A stretch of 64,000 nt of DNA from Desulfobacterium sp. (GTDB lineage: Bacteria; Desulfobacterota; Desulfobacteria; Desulfobacterales; Desulfobacteraceae). The stretch lies in NCBI GenBank assembly GCA_030145245.1, contig JAQYWC010000024.1, forward strand, positions 1 through 64,000, in the 5' to 3' direction. The notes beneath the pieces are model-generated. The model ran no database searches and was not told the origin of the DNA. It was given only the letters and a program-made list of their open reading frames with translations. Positions 27,128-37,004 of the stretch are shown in pieces. A program made the translations under genes and the position numbers. The first letter of the stretch is position 1; each line of letters opens with the position of its first letter.

Positions 27128-28375
27128 ATGAGTACCGATTTTAAAACCACCCCGCTCAACCAGTGGCACCGGCAAAGCGGGGCCAACATGGCAAGTTTCG
27201 GCGGGTATGACATGCCCCTCTGGTACGACACCGGTGTAAAAAAAGAGCATCTGGCCGTGCTTGAGTCCGCCGGCCTGTTTGACACCAGCCACATGGCCTG
27301 CATCATGGTGACCGGCCCGGACGCCCTGTCATTGCTCCAGTTCTGCCACACCCGGGAGCTTTCCGGGCTCAAGCAGGGCCGGTGCGTTTATGGCGCGATC
27401 CTCAACGAAAAGGGCCATGTCATCGATGACGCCATTATCTACAATTTCGCCCCGGAGACCTACATGATCTGCGTGAACGCAGGCATGGGCGGGGCGGTTG
27501 CCAGCCATCTTCTGGCGAACAAGCAATCATGGACCGTCACCATTGAAGACCTCACCGACCAGGTGGCCAAGATTGATATCCAGGGCAAGAACAGCGCCAG
27601 GATCCTTGCAAAAATCCTCCACGATCCTGACACGGTTTTTGGCGCCATGCCCTATTTTTCCTTCAAGGGCCATTTCCTCAAACAAACCGACCATCCGGTC
27701 CGGCTCCATGATCATACCGATGTGCTGATCTCAAGGTCCGGGTACACCGGTGAGTTCGGGTTTGAGATCTTTGTGGTCCCGGACAGGGTGGTCAGCCTGT
27801 GGGAGAGCCTTCTTGCCGCCGGTGAAGAATACGGTCTCATCCCCTGCGGCCTGGGAGCCCGGGACTCCCTAAGAGCCGGCGCGGGCCTTCCACTGTCCCA
27901 CCAGGATATCGGCGAGCGCAAATTCGTCAACCATCCCTGGATGTTCGCCCTGGCCACGACCGAAGACGGCAAAGGGTTCACCAAGGAGTTCCTGGGCAAA
28001 GACGCGCTTCTTGATTCTGCCGGCGCACCGTTCACCGTTCCCTTTGTGGGGGAGAGCTTAAGAAAGGTGGGCACAGGACCCGACACCAAAGTGATCGATG
28101 CCAATGGCGAGTCCATCGGCACGGTCCTCACCTGCGCAACGGATATGGGCATCGGCCTCCATGAAGGCAGCATTCTCAGCATTGCATCCCCGGATCTTCC
28201 CGAGGGGTTCAAAGCCAAGGGCTTGAGCTGCGGGTTCCTGCTGGTCGATCGCCAACTTAAACCGGGCGAAAAACTGGTGCTCCAGGAGAACAAAAGAAAA
28301 ATCAAAGTGGCTGTTGCAGGCGAGATCAGACCCCACCGCACAGCCAGACTTAAAATAACCAACTTTACTGGGTAA
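27128..28375 (+). CDS. gcvT: Glycine cleavage system T protein (aminomethyltransferase)
   Basis: A 415-residue protein, slightly longer than usual. It has N-terminal motifs MASFGGYDMPLWYD and GLFDTSHMACIMVTGPDA, the folate-site segment SRSGYTGEFGFEIFV, and GLGARDSLRAGAGLPLSHQD with the catalytic-region Arg and Asp. It transfers the methylene group from aminomethyl-lipoyl H protein to tetrahydrofolate and releases ammonia. It is 15 bp after the Lrp-like gene, with CAGGAG upstream, and is the first of four gcv genes with gaps of 14, 2 and -4 bp, a tight operon. Confidence 0.95.
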   Translation: MSTDFKTTPLNQWHRQSGANMASFGGYDMPLWYDTGVKKEHLAVLESAGLFDTSHMACIMVTGPDALSLLQFCHTRELSGLKQGRCVYGAILNEKGHVIDDAIIYNFAPETYMICVNAGMGGAVASHLLANKQSWTVTIEDLTDQVAKIDIQGKNSARILAKILHDPDTVFGAMPYFSFKGHFLKQTDHPVRLHDHTDVLISRSGYTGEFGFEIFVVPDRVVSLWESLLAAGEEYGLIPCGLGARDSLRAGAGLPLSHQDIGERKFVNHPWMFALATTEDGKGFTKEFLGKDALLDSAGAPFTVPFVGESLRKVGTGPDTKVIDANGESIGTVLTCATDMGIGLHEGSILSIASPDLPEGFKAKGLSCGFLLVDRQLKPGEKLVLQENKRKIKVAVAGEIRPHRTARLKITNFTG

Positions 28376-28389
28376 TAAGGAGAAATGCC

Positions 28390-28788
28390 ATGAAAGAGAT
28401 CAATGAACTGAACCTTCCCGATGATATCAAATACACCGACGATCACGAATGGGTTAAAAAAGACGGGGAGATCCTCACCATCGGCATCACCGATTATGCC
28501 CAGGATCAGCTGGGGGAGATCGTGTTTGTGGAGGTTCCCGAGGCTGGCGACAGTTTTGACCAGGGGGATGAGTTCGGCACCGTGGAGTCCGTAAAAGCCG
28601 TCTCAGAGATGTACATGCCCATCGCCGGCGAGGTGGTTGAGGTGAACGAAGCCCTTGAGGACGGACCCGAGCTTGTCAACACCTCCTGCTACGACCAGGG
28701 CTGGATCATGAAGATTAAACCCCAGAATCCTTCAGACTTTGAAGCTCTTCTGGATAAGGCTGCATACCTTGACACTCTGAGAGGCTAA
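28390..28788 (+). CDS. gcvH: Glycine cleavage system H protein
   Basis: A 132-residue protein of family length. It has the sequence YTDDHEWVKKDGE, GITDYAQDQLGEIVFVEVPE and the lipoylation site GTVESVKAVSEMYMP, in which Lys69 carries the lipoyl group. It shuttles the aminomethyl intermediate between P, T and L proteins. AAGGAG lies before the ATG. LipB and LipA, encoded just downstream, make its cofactor. Confidence 0.96.
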   Translation: MKEINELNLPDDIKYTDDHEWVKKDGEILTIGITDYAQDQLGEIVFVEVPEAGDSFDQGDEFGTVESVKAVSEMYMPIAGEVVEVNEALEDGPELVNTSCYDQGWIMKIKPQNPSDFEALLDKAAYLDTLRG

Positions 28789-28790
28789 TC

Positions 28791-30119
28791 ATGCGTTATC
28801 TCCCCCACACCCAAGAAGATATCAAGGAGATGCTCAAGGTCACCGGCCACGATTCCCTGGATGACCTTTTCAACAGCATTCCTGAGCACTGCCGATTTAA
28901 AGGGGACCTGGACCTTCCGGACGCCCTCACCGAATGGGAACTTGACGATCACATGGAAGGGCTTGCCTCCAACATGGCAGCCACCAAGGTGTTCATCGGT
29001 GCCGGCAGCTACCGTCATCATATTCCGTCCGCACTCAACTATCTGTTGTCCAGATCCGAGTTTGCCACGGCCTACACCCCCTACCAGCCCGAGATTTCCC
29101 AGGGCACCCTCCAGGGGATCTACGAGTTCCAGAGCATGATCACCGGGATCCTGGGCATGGACGTTTGCACCGCTTCCCATTACGACTGCGGAACCGCCCT
29201 TGCCGAGGCCATGCTCATCGCCCTTAAGAAGAAAAAGAAAACCAAGAAGGTCGCGGTCTCCGCCCTGGTCCATCCCCATCACCGGCAGATCATCAACACC
29301 TATCTTAACCCCTCGGGCTATGAGCTCATAGAGATCCCCTATAACCAGGACGGCACCACGGACCTCTCCGCCCTGGACGCCATGGAAGATGTCGCAGCCG
29401 TGGCCGTACAGAGCCCCAACTTCTTCGGCGCCATCGAGGACCTGACCAAAGTCAGGGCCGCAGCCGATGCCAAGAACGCCCTCATGGTGGTCTCCTTCAC
29501 CGAAGCCCTCTCCTACGGTCTCCTGAAGAACCCCGGATCGTTTGGCGCTAACCTGGTCTGCGGCGAGGGCCAGAGTTTCGGCATCTCCCAGTCCTTTGGC
29601 GGCCCCGGCCTCGGTATTCTCACGGGTACCAAAAAGCTCATGCGGGACCTGCCCGGACGACTGGTCGGCAGGGCCAAGGACGCAGACGGCAAAGAAGGCT
29701 TTGTGCTCACCCTGTCCACACGGGAGCAGCACATCCGCCGGGAGAAGGCAAGCTCCAACATCTGCTCCAACAATGGGCTCAACGCCATGGCTGCCTCCAT
29801 GTATCTCGCCTTTGCCGGCAAAAAGGGCCTCCATGAACTGGCCGTGCTCAACCACGACAAGGCAGCCTTCCTCAAACAGACCCTGGAAGCTGCGGGCTTT
29901 ACCGCCCCGTTCAACACCCCGTTTTTCAACGAGTTCGTCCTCAAGGCCCCCCCGGGGTTCCAGGCCAAACGCAAGCAGCTTGAAACCGACAAGGGCATCC
30001 TTGCCGGTCTGCCCCTGGAGTGTTACTACCCCGACATGAAAGACCATTACCTGTTCTGCGCCACGGAAGTCCTTTCCCGGCAGGATATTGAAAACCTGGC
30101 AAAGGAGGTGCGACCATGA
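28791..30119 (+). CDS. gcvPA: Glycine dehydrogenase (decarboxylating) subunit 1
   Basis: A 442-residue protein starting MRYLPHTQEDIKEMLK, with the family blocks FIGAGSYRHHIPSAL, TPYQPEISQGTLQG, EFQSMITGILGMDVC, SFGGPGLGILTG and QHIRREKASSNICSN. In many anaerobes P protein is split into two subunits; this is the N-terminal half, which lacks the PLP lysine but completes the active site. It starts 2 bp after gcvH and overlaps gcvPB by 4 bp. Confidence 0.95.
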   Translation: MRYLPHTQEDIKEMLKVTGHDSLDDLFNSIPEHCRFKGDLDLPDALTEWELDDHMEGLASNMAATKVFIGAGSYRHHIPSALNYLLSRSEFATAYTPYQPEISQGTLQGIYEFQSMITGILGMDVCTASHYDCGTALAEAMLIALKKKKKTKKVAVSALVHPHHRQIINTYLNPSGYELIEIPYNQDGTTDLSALDAMEDVAAVAVQSPNFFGAIEDLTKVRAAADAKNALMVVSFTEALSYGLLKNPGSFGANLVCGEGQSFGISQSFGGPGLGILTGTKKLMRDLPGRLVGRAKDADGKEGFVLTLSTREQHIRREKASSNICSNNGLNAMAASMYLAFAGKKGLHELAVLNHDKAAFLKQTLEAAGFTAPFNTPFFNEFVLKAPPGFQAKRKQLETDKGILAGLPLECYYPDMKDHYLFCATEVLSRQDIENLAKEVRP

Positions 30120-31570
30120 CAACACCCACAGCAACCACCGGGCTGATCTTTAACGAGCCCCTGTTATGGGAGAAGAGCAAACCCGGGCGATGCGGACTTT
30201 CCATCCCCACATCGGACGTGCCCTCATCCCCCCTGGACTCCGCCCTCACCACCAACGGACCCGATCTGCCCCAGCTGAGCGAAGTGGACGTTACCCGGCA
30301 TTTCACCCGGCTCTCCCAGTGGAACTTCGGGGTGGACTCGGGCATGTACCCCTTGGGCTCCTGCACCATGAAGTACAACCCCAAGACCAACGAGGTCCAG
30401 GCCGCCCGCCCGGGCTTTACAACCGCCCATCCCATGGCCGGGGAGCAGGTCTCCCAGGGCGCCATGGAGCTGATGTATAACCTGGAGCAGGATCTTGCCG
30501 AGATCACCGGCATGGACGCCGTGACCCTACAGCCCGCGGCAGGCGCCCACGGCGAGCTCACCGGCATGCTCGTGATCCACGCCTATCACGCCAAGAACGG
30601 CAAACAGCGCTCCAAGATCATCATCCCGGACACGGCCCACGGCACCAACCCTGCCAGCGCCTCCCTGTGCGGGTACGAGTCCATCAATATCAAATCCGGG
30701 GAGAACGGCATCCTCACCCCCGAGGCCGTGGCCGAGGTGATGGACGAGGACACCGCCGGCATCATGATCACCAACCCCAACACCCTGGGCCTGTTTGAGG
30801 AGAACATCAAGGAGATCGCCGACATCGTCCATGCCAAAGGCGGCCTGGTCTACGGTGACGGCGCCAACATGAACGCCATCATGGGCATTGTCCAGCCCGG
30901 CAAAATCGGCATCGATGTGATCCACCTCAACCTCCACAAGACCTTCTCCACCCCCCACGGCGGCGGCGGACCCGGTTCCGGTCCCATCGGCGTAGTAGAA
31001 AAACTTGCGCCCTTTCTCCCGTCCCCCAGGATTAGTAAAACAGACAAGGGCTATTCCTGGCAGTTTGACTGCCCGGACACCATCGGACGGATGCTCACCT
31101 TCCACGGTCATTTCGGTGTCCTGGTCAGGGCCTATGCTTACATCCGCACCATGGGCAAAGGCCTTAAAACCGCCAGCCAGCTGGCCGTGCTCAACGCCAA
31201 CTACATCAAGGCAAAGCTCAAAGACACCCTGGCCCTTGCCTATGACCGGCCCTGCATGCACGAGTGCGTGTTCTCAGACAAGAACCAGCAACCCCACCAT
31301 GTCACCACCCTGGACATGGCCAAGCGCCTCATGGATTACGGATTCCATCCCCCAACGGTTTACTTTCCCCTGGTGGTCCACGGCGCCATCATGATCGAGC
31401 CCACGGAGACCGAGTCCAAAGAGACCATTGACGAGTTCATCCAGGCCTTCAAGGACATTGCCAAAGAAGCCGAGGAAACCCCGGAACTCCTTCAAACGGC
31501 CCCCAACCTCCCCAAAGTCAAACGCATGGACGAGGTTGCCGCCGCAAGGAAACCGTGCCTCTGTGGATAA
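30116..31570 (+). CDS. gcvPB: Glycine dehydrogenase (decarboxylating) subunit 2
   Basis: A 484-residue PLP subunit. It has the blocks GMYPLGSCTMKYNPK, LQPAAGAHGELTG, PDTAHGTNPASA and HLNLHKTFSTPHGGGGPG, where Lys275 forms the Schiff base with PLP. With gcvPA it decarboxylates glycine and passes the aminomethyl group to H protein. It overlaps gcvPA by 4 bp with AAAGGAGGTG before the ATG. The C-terminus overlaps the lipB start by 8 bp. Confidence 0.95.
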   Translation: MTTPTATTGLIFNEPLLWEKSKPGRCGLSIPTSDVPSSPLDSALTTNGPDLPQLSEVDVTRHFTRLSQWNFGVDSGMYPLGSCTMKYNPKTNEVQAARPGFTTAHPMAGEQVSQGAMELMYNLEQDLAEITGMDAVTLQPAAGAHGELTGMLVIHAYHAKNGKQRSKIIIPDTAHGTNPASASLCGYESINIKSGENGILTPEAVAEVMDEDTAGIMITNPNTLGLFEENIKEIADIVHAKGGLVYGDGANMNAIMGIVQPGKIGIDVIHLNLHKTFSTPHGGGGPGSGPIGVVEKLAPFLPSPRISKTDKGYSWQFDCPDTIGRMLTFHGHFGVLVRAYAYIRTMGKGLKTASQLAVLNANYIKAKLKDTLALAYDRPCMHECVFSDKNQQPHHVTTLDMAKRLMDYGFHPPTVYFPLVVHGAIMIEPTETESKETIDEFIQAFKDIAKEAEETPELLQTAPNLPKVKRMDEVAAARKPCLCG

Positions 31571-32255
31571 CTCAACACCTGAGAAATGGGTAACAGACCT
31601 TGGGGTTATCAATTACCAGGAAGCCTACACGCTCCAGCAGCAGATCTCCCTCGCCAAAACCGAGGGAGATCTCACCCCCGACGTGATCCTGGTGCTTGAG
31701 CACCCCCCGGTCTTCACCCTTGGCAAACGAGGCGGCACCGAGAACCTCCGGGTCCCCCCCGCCTTCCTCAAAGAAAAAGGGATCCCTGTGATCCCCACCA
31801 AACGAGGCGGCAACATCACCTACCACGGCCCCGGCCAGATCGTTCTCTACCCCATCGTGGACATCTCCCGGGCCAACATAGGAATAGCCGATTTCGTCAA
31901 CACCCTGGAAGAGACCATGATCCGCACCTGCCAGACCTTTGGGGTAAACGCAGCCCGCAACCCCAAAAACCACGGCATCTGGGTCGCAAACAACAAGATC
32001 GGCAGCATCGGTCTCTCCGTCAAACACGGGGTCTGCCACCACGGCCTGGCCCTCAACGTCAACCTGGATCTCACCCCCTTTTCCTGGATCAACCCCTGCG
32101 GCCTCCAGGGCGTGGGCATGACCTCCATGGCCCAGGATCTCGGCAATCCCCCAATGACTACCACCGTGAAAACGCATCTGCTTGATAACCTAAGCCACGT
32201 CACCGGGTTCTCATTCAAAACCGTGACACCGGAACAACTTAAAAAGGCGCTATAA
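31563..32255 (+). CDS. lipB: Lipoyl(octanoyl) transferase
   Basis: The GTG at 31563 is chosen: upstream extension reads into an out-of-frame part of gcvPB and is not family-like. The 230-residue product has all LipB motifs: VLEHPPVFTLGKRGG, RGGNITYHGPGQIVLYPI, NKIGSIG with the catalytic Lys, and INPCGL with the nucleophilic Cys. It transfers octanoate from acyl carrier protein to H protein. It overlaps the gcvPB stop by 8 bp and is 18 bp before lipA, tying lipoate assembly to the gcv operon. Confidence 0.93.
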   Translation: MDNSTPEKWVTDLGVINYQEAYTLQQQISLAKTEGDLTPDVILVLEHPPVFTLGKRGGTENLRVPPAFLKEKGIPVIPTKRGGNITYHGPGQIVLYPIVDISRANIGIADFVNTLEETMIRTCQTFGVNAARNPKNHGIWVANNKIGSIGLSVKHGVCHHGLALNVNLDLTPFSWINPCGLQGVGMTSMAQDLGNPPMTTTVKTHLLDNLSHVTGFSFKTVTPEQLKKAL

Positions 32256-32273
32256 AAAAAATCGGAGAGGATC

Positions 32274-33131
32274 ATGAAACAAGCAAAACCAAGCTGGCTG
32301 AAACGTAAACTTCCCACCGGACCGGAGTATGAAAAGGTCAGGCACCTCCTCGCCTCCTCCAACCTTCACACCGTCTGCCAGGAAGCCAAATGCCCCAACA
32401 TGTGGGAGTGCTTCTCAAAAAGAACCTCAACCTTCATGATCCTCGGCCGCCAATGCACCCGCAACTGCCGCTTCTGCAACGTCACCTCAGACACCCCGGA
32501 CACCCTCGACCCCTCAGAGCCCCTCCGCGTGGCCAAGGCCGCCAAGGAACTCGGACTCAAATACGTGGTGGTCACCTCGGTCACAAGGGACGATCTCCAG
32601 GACGGCGGCTCCGCCCACTTTGCCGAGACCATACAAGCCATCCGCGCAGCCGTGGACGGGGTAGGAATAGAAGTGCTCATCCCGGATTTCCAGGGAGATG
32701 AACAAGCCCTGAGAACCGTCCTGGCCGCACAACCCGATGTCCTCAACCACAACATAGAAACAGTCCCCTCCCTCTATGCCACGGTCAGGCCGGAAGCCAT
32801 CTACCAAAGGTCCCTGGATCTGCTCAAACGGGCATCTCAAATAGCGCCCCATATCCCGGTAAAATCAGGCATCATGGTCGGCCTCGGGGAAACCCAGGAC
32901 CAGCTGATCCAGACCATGAAAGACCTCCATAATCATGGGTGTTCCATCCTCACCCTGGGCCAGTACCTCCAGCCCTCCCGGAACCATCTTCCGGTGACCG
33001 AGTACTATACCCCTGAAACCTTTGACAGCTTAAAGGAAAAAGCGCTGAAGATAGGGTTTGCCAATGTGGCGTCGGCACCCTTTGTCAGGAGTTCCTATCA
33101 GGCTGAATCCCTCTCAGGCCGTTGCTGCTAA
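32274..33131 (+). CDS. lipA: Lipoyl synthase (radical SAM)
   Basis: A 285-residue enzyme with both [4Fe-4S] motifs: the auxiliary cluster C-x4-C-x5-C (Cys35, Cys40, Cys46) and the radical SAM motif CTRNCRFC (Cys61, Cys65, Cys68). The C-terminal RSSYQAE supplies the serine ligand of the auxiliary cluster. It inserts two sulfurs into protein-bound octanoate. GGAGAGG lies before the ATG. It is the last gene of the glycine-cleavage block and is followed by a hairpin. Confidence 0.96.
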   Translation: MKQAKPSWLKRKLPTGPEYEKVRHLLASSNLHTVCQEAKCPNMWECFSKRTSTFMILGRQCTRNCRFCNVTSDTPDTLDPSEPLRVAKAAKELGLKYVVVTSVTRDDLQDGGSAHFAETIQAIRAAVDGVGIEVLIPDFQGDEQALRTVLAAQPDVLNHNIETVPSLYATVRPEAIYQRSLDLLKRASQIAPHIPVKSGIMVGLGETQDQLIQTMKDLHNHGCSILTLGQYLQPSRNHLPVTEYYTPETFDSLKEKALKIGFANVASAPFVRSSYQAESLSGRCC

Positions 33132-33142
33132 TCTCTTCTTAG

Positions 33143-33180
33143 CCGTATAATTCCTGCCTTCAACGTCTGGAATTATACGG
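33143..33180 (+). terminator. Hairpin after lipA, probable terminator
   Basis: CCGTATAATTCC-N14-GGAATTATACGG, a perfect 12-bp stem 11 bp after the lipA stop; followed by TGTTTC, a poor T-run, so the activity is uncertain. Confidence 0.6.
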
Positions 33181-33779
33181 TGTTTCATCCAGGCTCCCCA
33201 AAGGGATTTGCCATATCCGTGGCCGTAGTCCTATCCCATGTTCCAGAGAAACCGAAAATCCGTTCCTGGCTGATTTTGTCGTCGCAATGGGCGGTGGGCT
33301 TCTGAAAACAGGAGAGGCATGTCGTGGGGAGAGGATATGTAAATATTCCGCCTGCTGGAGATAGAAGATCAGCTTGGTTAGATAGCCCTTTATTACTGAC
33401 TATAGGTAACATGTATAGGGTTTGGCGGTTCGACGCCTCACTCTTTGGGCATTGATAACAAATGAATCGTCAACGAATTCGATTTGGAATTGTTTATTGC
33501 GATCCGGGAGGGGGTGCCTGTCGTTTGTTATTTTATTACATTATTTCTCAAGAAAAACGAAATAGTAGCGGTTGTCTTTTGTTCGTTTTGTTCTGAGTCT
33601 ATAATAAACCTCTTAAATGAAATAAATTCTTGTAATTTTAATTCTACTTTGGTAGTTCTGACAAGAATTTTTTTGTGTGGTTGAGCGGAAAAGAAATGTC
33701 GGAATTGTGTGGGGGACGGGTTTTTTTATTGAAAATTATGCAAAAATGCTGAACTCATTGTAGTGTTTTAGGATAAGGT
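33181..33779. other. Intergenic region and left boundary of the AT-rich island
   Basis: About 600 bp without a convincing gene. Base composition drops from host-like to AT-rich at about 33.4-33.5 kb. AT-rich sequence directly before 33780 should hold the promoter of the reverse-transcriptase pair; AGGATAAGG is the ribosome-binding site of the first gene. Short frames at 33185-33412 (minus) and 33484-33684 (plus) have no ribosome-binding site or family resemblance. No integrase, tRNA or direct repeat was found at the boundary. Confidence 0.45.
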
Positions 33780-35024
33780 ATGTTTGACCAATCTTTTACA
33801 GATAAAACAATTTCAAATCTTATAATAAAATCTGATTTTGCAAAGAATCCTGGTTTATATGATAAAAATGTTAAATGTCAGATTGTCAATCAGTGCATTG
33901 AAAAATCGGTAACTGGATTTGTAGACAATATTAATGTTGTGAAAAATATTATAAATGGGAAAATAGTATATAAAATTAAGTTTTTACAAGATGAACTGTT
34001 GTTGAGGAAAGCATCTGAAAATATAAAAAGAATAACAAGTGTTAAACAACAGAATAGAGATAACATTGTTAGTAATTTGATATGTTTTTTGCGTGAAGGA
34101 GTGCCTTATAGAATTTATAAACTTGATATTAAATCATTCTATGAGACCATTGATACTGCAAACATGCTGCAAGAAATGAAAAAGAATATTGTAATTTCTA
34201 AACCTACTACCAGAGTTGTAGAATCTTTATTAGGACATATTGAAGGATTCGGTTTCAGAGGACTACCAAGAGGTTTGCGGTTAAGTGCGATTCTATCTGA
34301 ACTAATAATGAGAAGATTTGATAATTACTGCCAAAATAATAATAATGTTTTTTTTTACTCTCGTTTTGTTGATGACATAATTATAATTACAAGTGCTTTG
34401 GAGGAGAGAACAGAATTTATAACCAGTTTAGAAAAAAAAATGAGTGGTTTGCAATTTAATCCTAAAAAGACCGAGGTCTTTGATATTTCAAAAAATGCTA
34501 AGAGTGAAGCTGATAAAATATTAGCTAAATTTAACTATCTTGGATATGAGCTTACTATAAAAAATCCTCCCAAACAAAATATTAAACAAAATTATAGAAA
34601 TGTGTTTGTCGATATAGCACCTAAAAAAGTAAAAAAAATAAAAACAAGAATAATTCGAAGTCTTCTTTCCTTTTGCAAAAATAAGGATTATGATTTGCTT
34701 TTAGATCGCCTTAGGTTGATTTCAGGAAACTATAGTTTGATCGATAGAAAATCAGGTGTTAAGAGAAAAGCTGGAATATACTATAGCTATAAGCATGTTA
34801 CATTCGAAAATTCTTATTGTTTGAAAGATTTAGATATATTTCTAAAAAAGGCATTGCTGTCAACAAATGGTAAAGTCTCAACTAAAGTCAATAATCTTTT
34901 ATCCATTGATGACAGACGAAATCTTTTAAAATTAACCTTCTGCAATGGCTTCACCCAAAAAGTGTTTTTTCATTTTTCCCAACAACGGTTAACTAAAATT
35001 ATGGAATGTTGGGCTTATGAATAA
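33780..35024 (+). CDS. drt3a: Antiviral reverse transcriptase Drt3a-like (UG3 type)
   Basis: A 414-residue reverse transcriptase with motif A YKLDIKSFYETID (Asp116), motif B GLPRGLRLSA (161-170) and motif C FVDD (196-199). It has the F-V-D-D variant and no group II maturase or integrase domain. Two RT genes in tandem with an adjacent ncRNA is the layout of DRT type 3 defence systems (Drt3a + Drt3b). From recent work as I recall it, Drt3a copies an AC-repeat in the ncRNA into GT-repeat DNA. The gene is AT-rich, about 30 percent GC, much lower than the flanks, which is typical of a transferred defence island. The stop overlaps the next start by 8 bp. Assignment to DRT3 is from motifs, layout and the ncRNA. 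Confidence 0.82.
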   Translation: MFDQSFTDKTISNLIIKSDFAKNPGLYDKNVKCQIVNQCIEKSVTGFVDNINVVKNIINGKIVYKIKFLQDELLLRKASENIKRITSVKQQNRDNIVSNLICFLREGVPYRIYKLDIKSFYETIDTANMLQEMKKNIVISKPTTRVVESLLGHIEGFGFRGLPRGLRLSAILSELIMRRFDNYCQNNNNVFFYSRFVDDIIIITSALEERTEFITSLEKKMSGLQFNPKKTEVFDISKNAKSEADKILAKFNYLGYELTIKNPPKQNIKQNYRNVFVDIAPKKVKKIKTRIIRSLLSFCKNKDYDLLLDRLRLISGNYSLIDRKSGVKRKAGIYYSYKHVTFENSYCLKDLDIFLKKALLSTNGKVSTKVNNLLSIDDRRNLLKLTFCNGFTQKVFFHFSQQRLTKIMECWAYE

Positions 35025-36993
35025 ACAAAATAGAGTTAACAAAAGTGATTCCCACCGAATCTTACTTTCAGAAACTATTCCATCCGAAGTTCCAATTATT
35101 TTTTCAAATGATGGCTTTTACCGTAATTGTCTGTTGTCTCAAAAAAACAACTATTACCCCAAAGACCTGTTTGATTATATCGTTATCGGTGAACAAGAAA
35201 ATAAAAGCACAATCCCACTATCTTACAAAATAAAAAAAGATTCTTACTCATTAAGAACTTTATCATTGATGCACCCCTATTCTCAATGGAGATTTATAGG
35301 GTTTTACCGTGAGTATAGTGGCGTTATTTGTTTCCATTGTTCCAAGAGTAAGGCTTCGCTACGTTCGCCACAAAAAATTGGAAGCTCATTTTATGTTAAA
35401 AACAAAAACGAAAATATTAAAAGATATAAACTAGATTCAATTGATACAGAGGAGGAAGACAAAACAATAAAACATCCGTCATCCTACTTTGCTTATCGTG
35501 GAGTGAATAGGCTTCACAAGTTTTTTGATTCTAGTGATTATCTAAAATTTGAGAAAAAATACTCATCAATGTGGATGATTGATATCTCGAAATGCTTTGA
35601 TAGTATTTATACTCATACTATTGCATGGGCTGTTAAATCTAAATCTTTTGCTAAAAAAAATATCGATATAAAATCTTCATTTGGACAAGTATTTGATACT
35701 TTAATGCAACGGTGTAATGATAATGAAACAAATGGGATTATAATTGGTCCCGAAATAAGTAGGGTTTTTGCAGAAATTATTTGTCAAGATGTCGATATAA
35801 AAACAATAGCCTCCTTATCAAACAAACACAATATTAAATTTGGTAAAGAATATACATTTAGGCGATATGTCGATGATACCTTTATTTTTTCAATAGACGA
35901 AGCAACTTCCGTTTTAGTCGTTGAAGAATTAACCGATCAATTTTCAAAATATAATCTTCATATAAACGAAAGAAAGATTAAAACATTTTATAGACCTTTT
36001 TATACAGAACAATCTCGAATAATTCGGACTATTAGTTTGGAAGTAAATGATTTTTTTAAAAAGTTTACAAAAATAGCAACAGTTGATGATAAAAAGATTA
36101 TTCTTCCCGAATCAATACTTAGGGTCGACAAACTGGTAAATAGTTTTATAAACACAATAAAGTCTATTTGTACCGAGGGTAACTATGGATATAGTTTAGT
36201 CTCAGGTTATATAATATCATCCTTGTCTAACCGAATTCTTAAATTGGTCGATATCGATTTGAAAAAAATCGAGAATAAAGAAGAGTTAGATGCAAAATAC
36301 AAAAATTGTTTTATTACCATATTACAAACGCTATACTTCTTTTATAGCGTTCAGCCATCAGTTAATTCATCCTATTCTCTTGGGAAATCAATAATTTTAA
36401 GCTGTCGATTTTTCGAAAAGGAATTTCCCCAATATGAGCCAACTATAAAACAGAAAATATTCGAATTGACAATTGATTTACTTAAACAAAATCAATTTTC
36501 TCAAAAAACTCATAGAGAAAATCTGATTCCTCTTGAAAAAATTAATATCATTCTTTCAATAAGCGAGATGGGGGGAGATTATCTTTTGTCAAGCGGTTTT
36601 ATGAAGAAACTTTTCGATTTTACCAGTTCTTCCTTTAGTTACTTCGAAATAATGTCTTGCCTATTTTATATTAAAGATAATCAAGATTACAGAGAATTAA
36701 GGGATGGTCTCGAAATTCAAATTAAATTAAAATTAACGGATTTGTCTGACATACAAAGAAACTCAGAAGTTGTTTACATTTTCCTTGACAGCCTATCGTG
36801 TCCTTATCTTGATGTGGCTTTCAAAAAGGAACTTTTGACGAAATTCTACAAAGACAATAATAAAACTATTCCCGAGGCAAAGGCTTTAGAACAAATGTTG
36901 AATTATATGGGGAATAATGAATGGTTTATAAATTGGAAAACTATTGATCTACTAAATATGCTAGAGAAAAAGGAATTAAAGACAGTTTATTAA
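35017..36993 (+). CDS. drt3b: Antiviral reverse transcriptase Drt3b-like (UG8 type)
   Basis: A 658-residue second reverse transcriptase with motif A MIDISKCFDSIYTHT (Asp189), motif B GIIIGPEISRVFAEI (240-254) and motif C RRYVDDTFIF (YVDD, 284-287). About 350 residues follow the catalytic part; they are mostly helical with no recognised nuclease domain. An N-terminal extension of about 180 residues precedes motif A. The start overlaps drt3a, which favours coupled translation and a fixed subunit ratio. Literature as I recall it has Drt3b making the complementary AC-repeat strand with a protein-dictated template. Its dependence on Drt3a here is inferred from order and composition. The candidate ncRNA starts 12 bp after its stop. 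Confidence 0.82.
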   Translation: MNKQNRVNKSDSHRILLSETIPSEVPIIFSNDGFYRNCLLSQKNNYYPKDLFDYIVIGEQENKSTIPLSYKIKKDSYSLRTLSLMHPYSQWRFIGFYREYSGVICFHCSKSKASLRSPQKIGSSFYVKNKNENIKRYKLDSIDTEEEDKTIKHPSSYFAYRGVNRLHKFFDSSDYLKFEKKYSSMWMIDISKCFDSIYTHTIAWAVKSKSFAKKNIDIKSSFGQVFDTLMQRCNDNETNGIIIGPEISRVFAEIICQDVDIKTIASLSNKHNIKFGKEYTFRRYVDDTFIFSIDEATSVLVVEELTDQFSKYNLHINERKIKTFYRPFYTEQSRIIRTISLEVNDFFKKFTKIATVDDKKIILPESILRVDKLVNSFINTIKSICTEGNYGYSLVSGYIISSLSNRILKLVDIDLKKIENKEELDAKYKNCFITILQTLYFFYSVQPSVNSSYSLGKSIILSCRFFEKEFPQYEPTIKQKIFELTIDLLKQNQFSQKTHRENLIPLEKINIILSISEMGGDYLLSSGFMKKLFDFTSSSFSYFEIMSCLFYIKDNQDYRELRDGLEIQIKLKLTDLSDIQRNSEVVYIFLDSLSCPYLDVAFKKELLTKFYKDNNKTIPEAKALEQMLNYMGNNEWFINWKTIDLLNMLEKKELKTVY

Positions 36994-37004
36994 GTATAAT
37001 TATT

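Noticed and set aside
28785-30134. Minus-strand frame of 449 codons opposite gcvPA
   Set aside because: Shadow of the GC-rich gcvPA coding sequence; translated product has no family features.
33484-33684. 66-codon frame before drt3a as a possible accessory defence protein
   Set aside because: No ribosome-binding site, low-complexity hydrophobic composition and AT-rich noncoding context.
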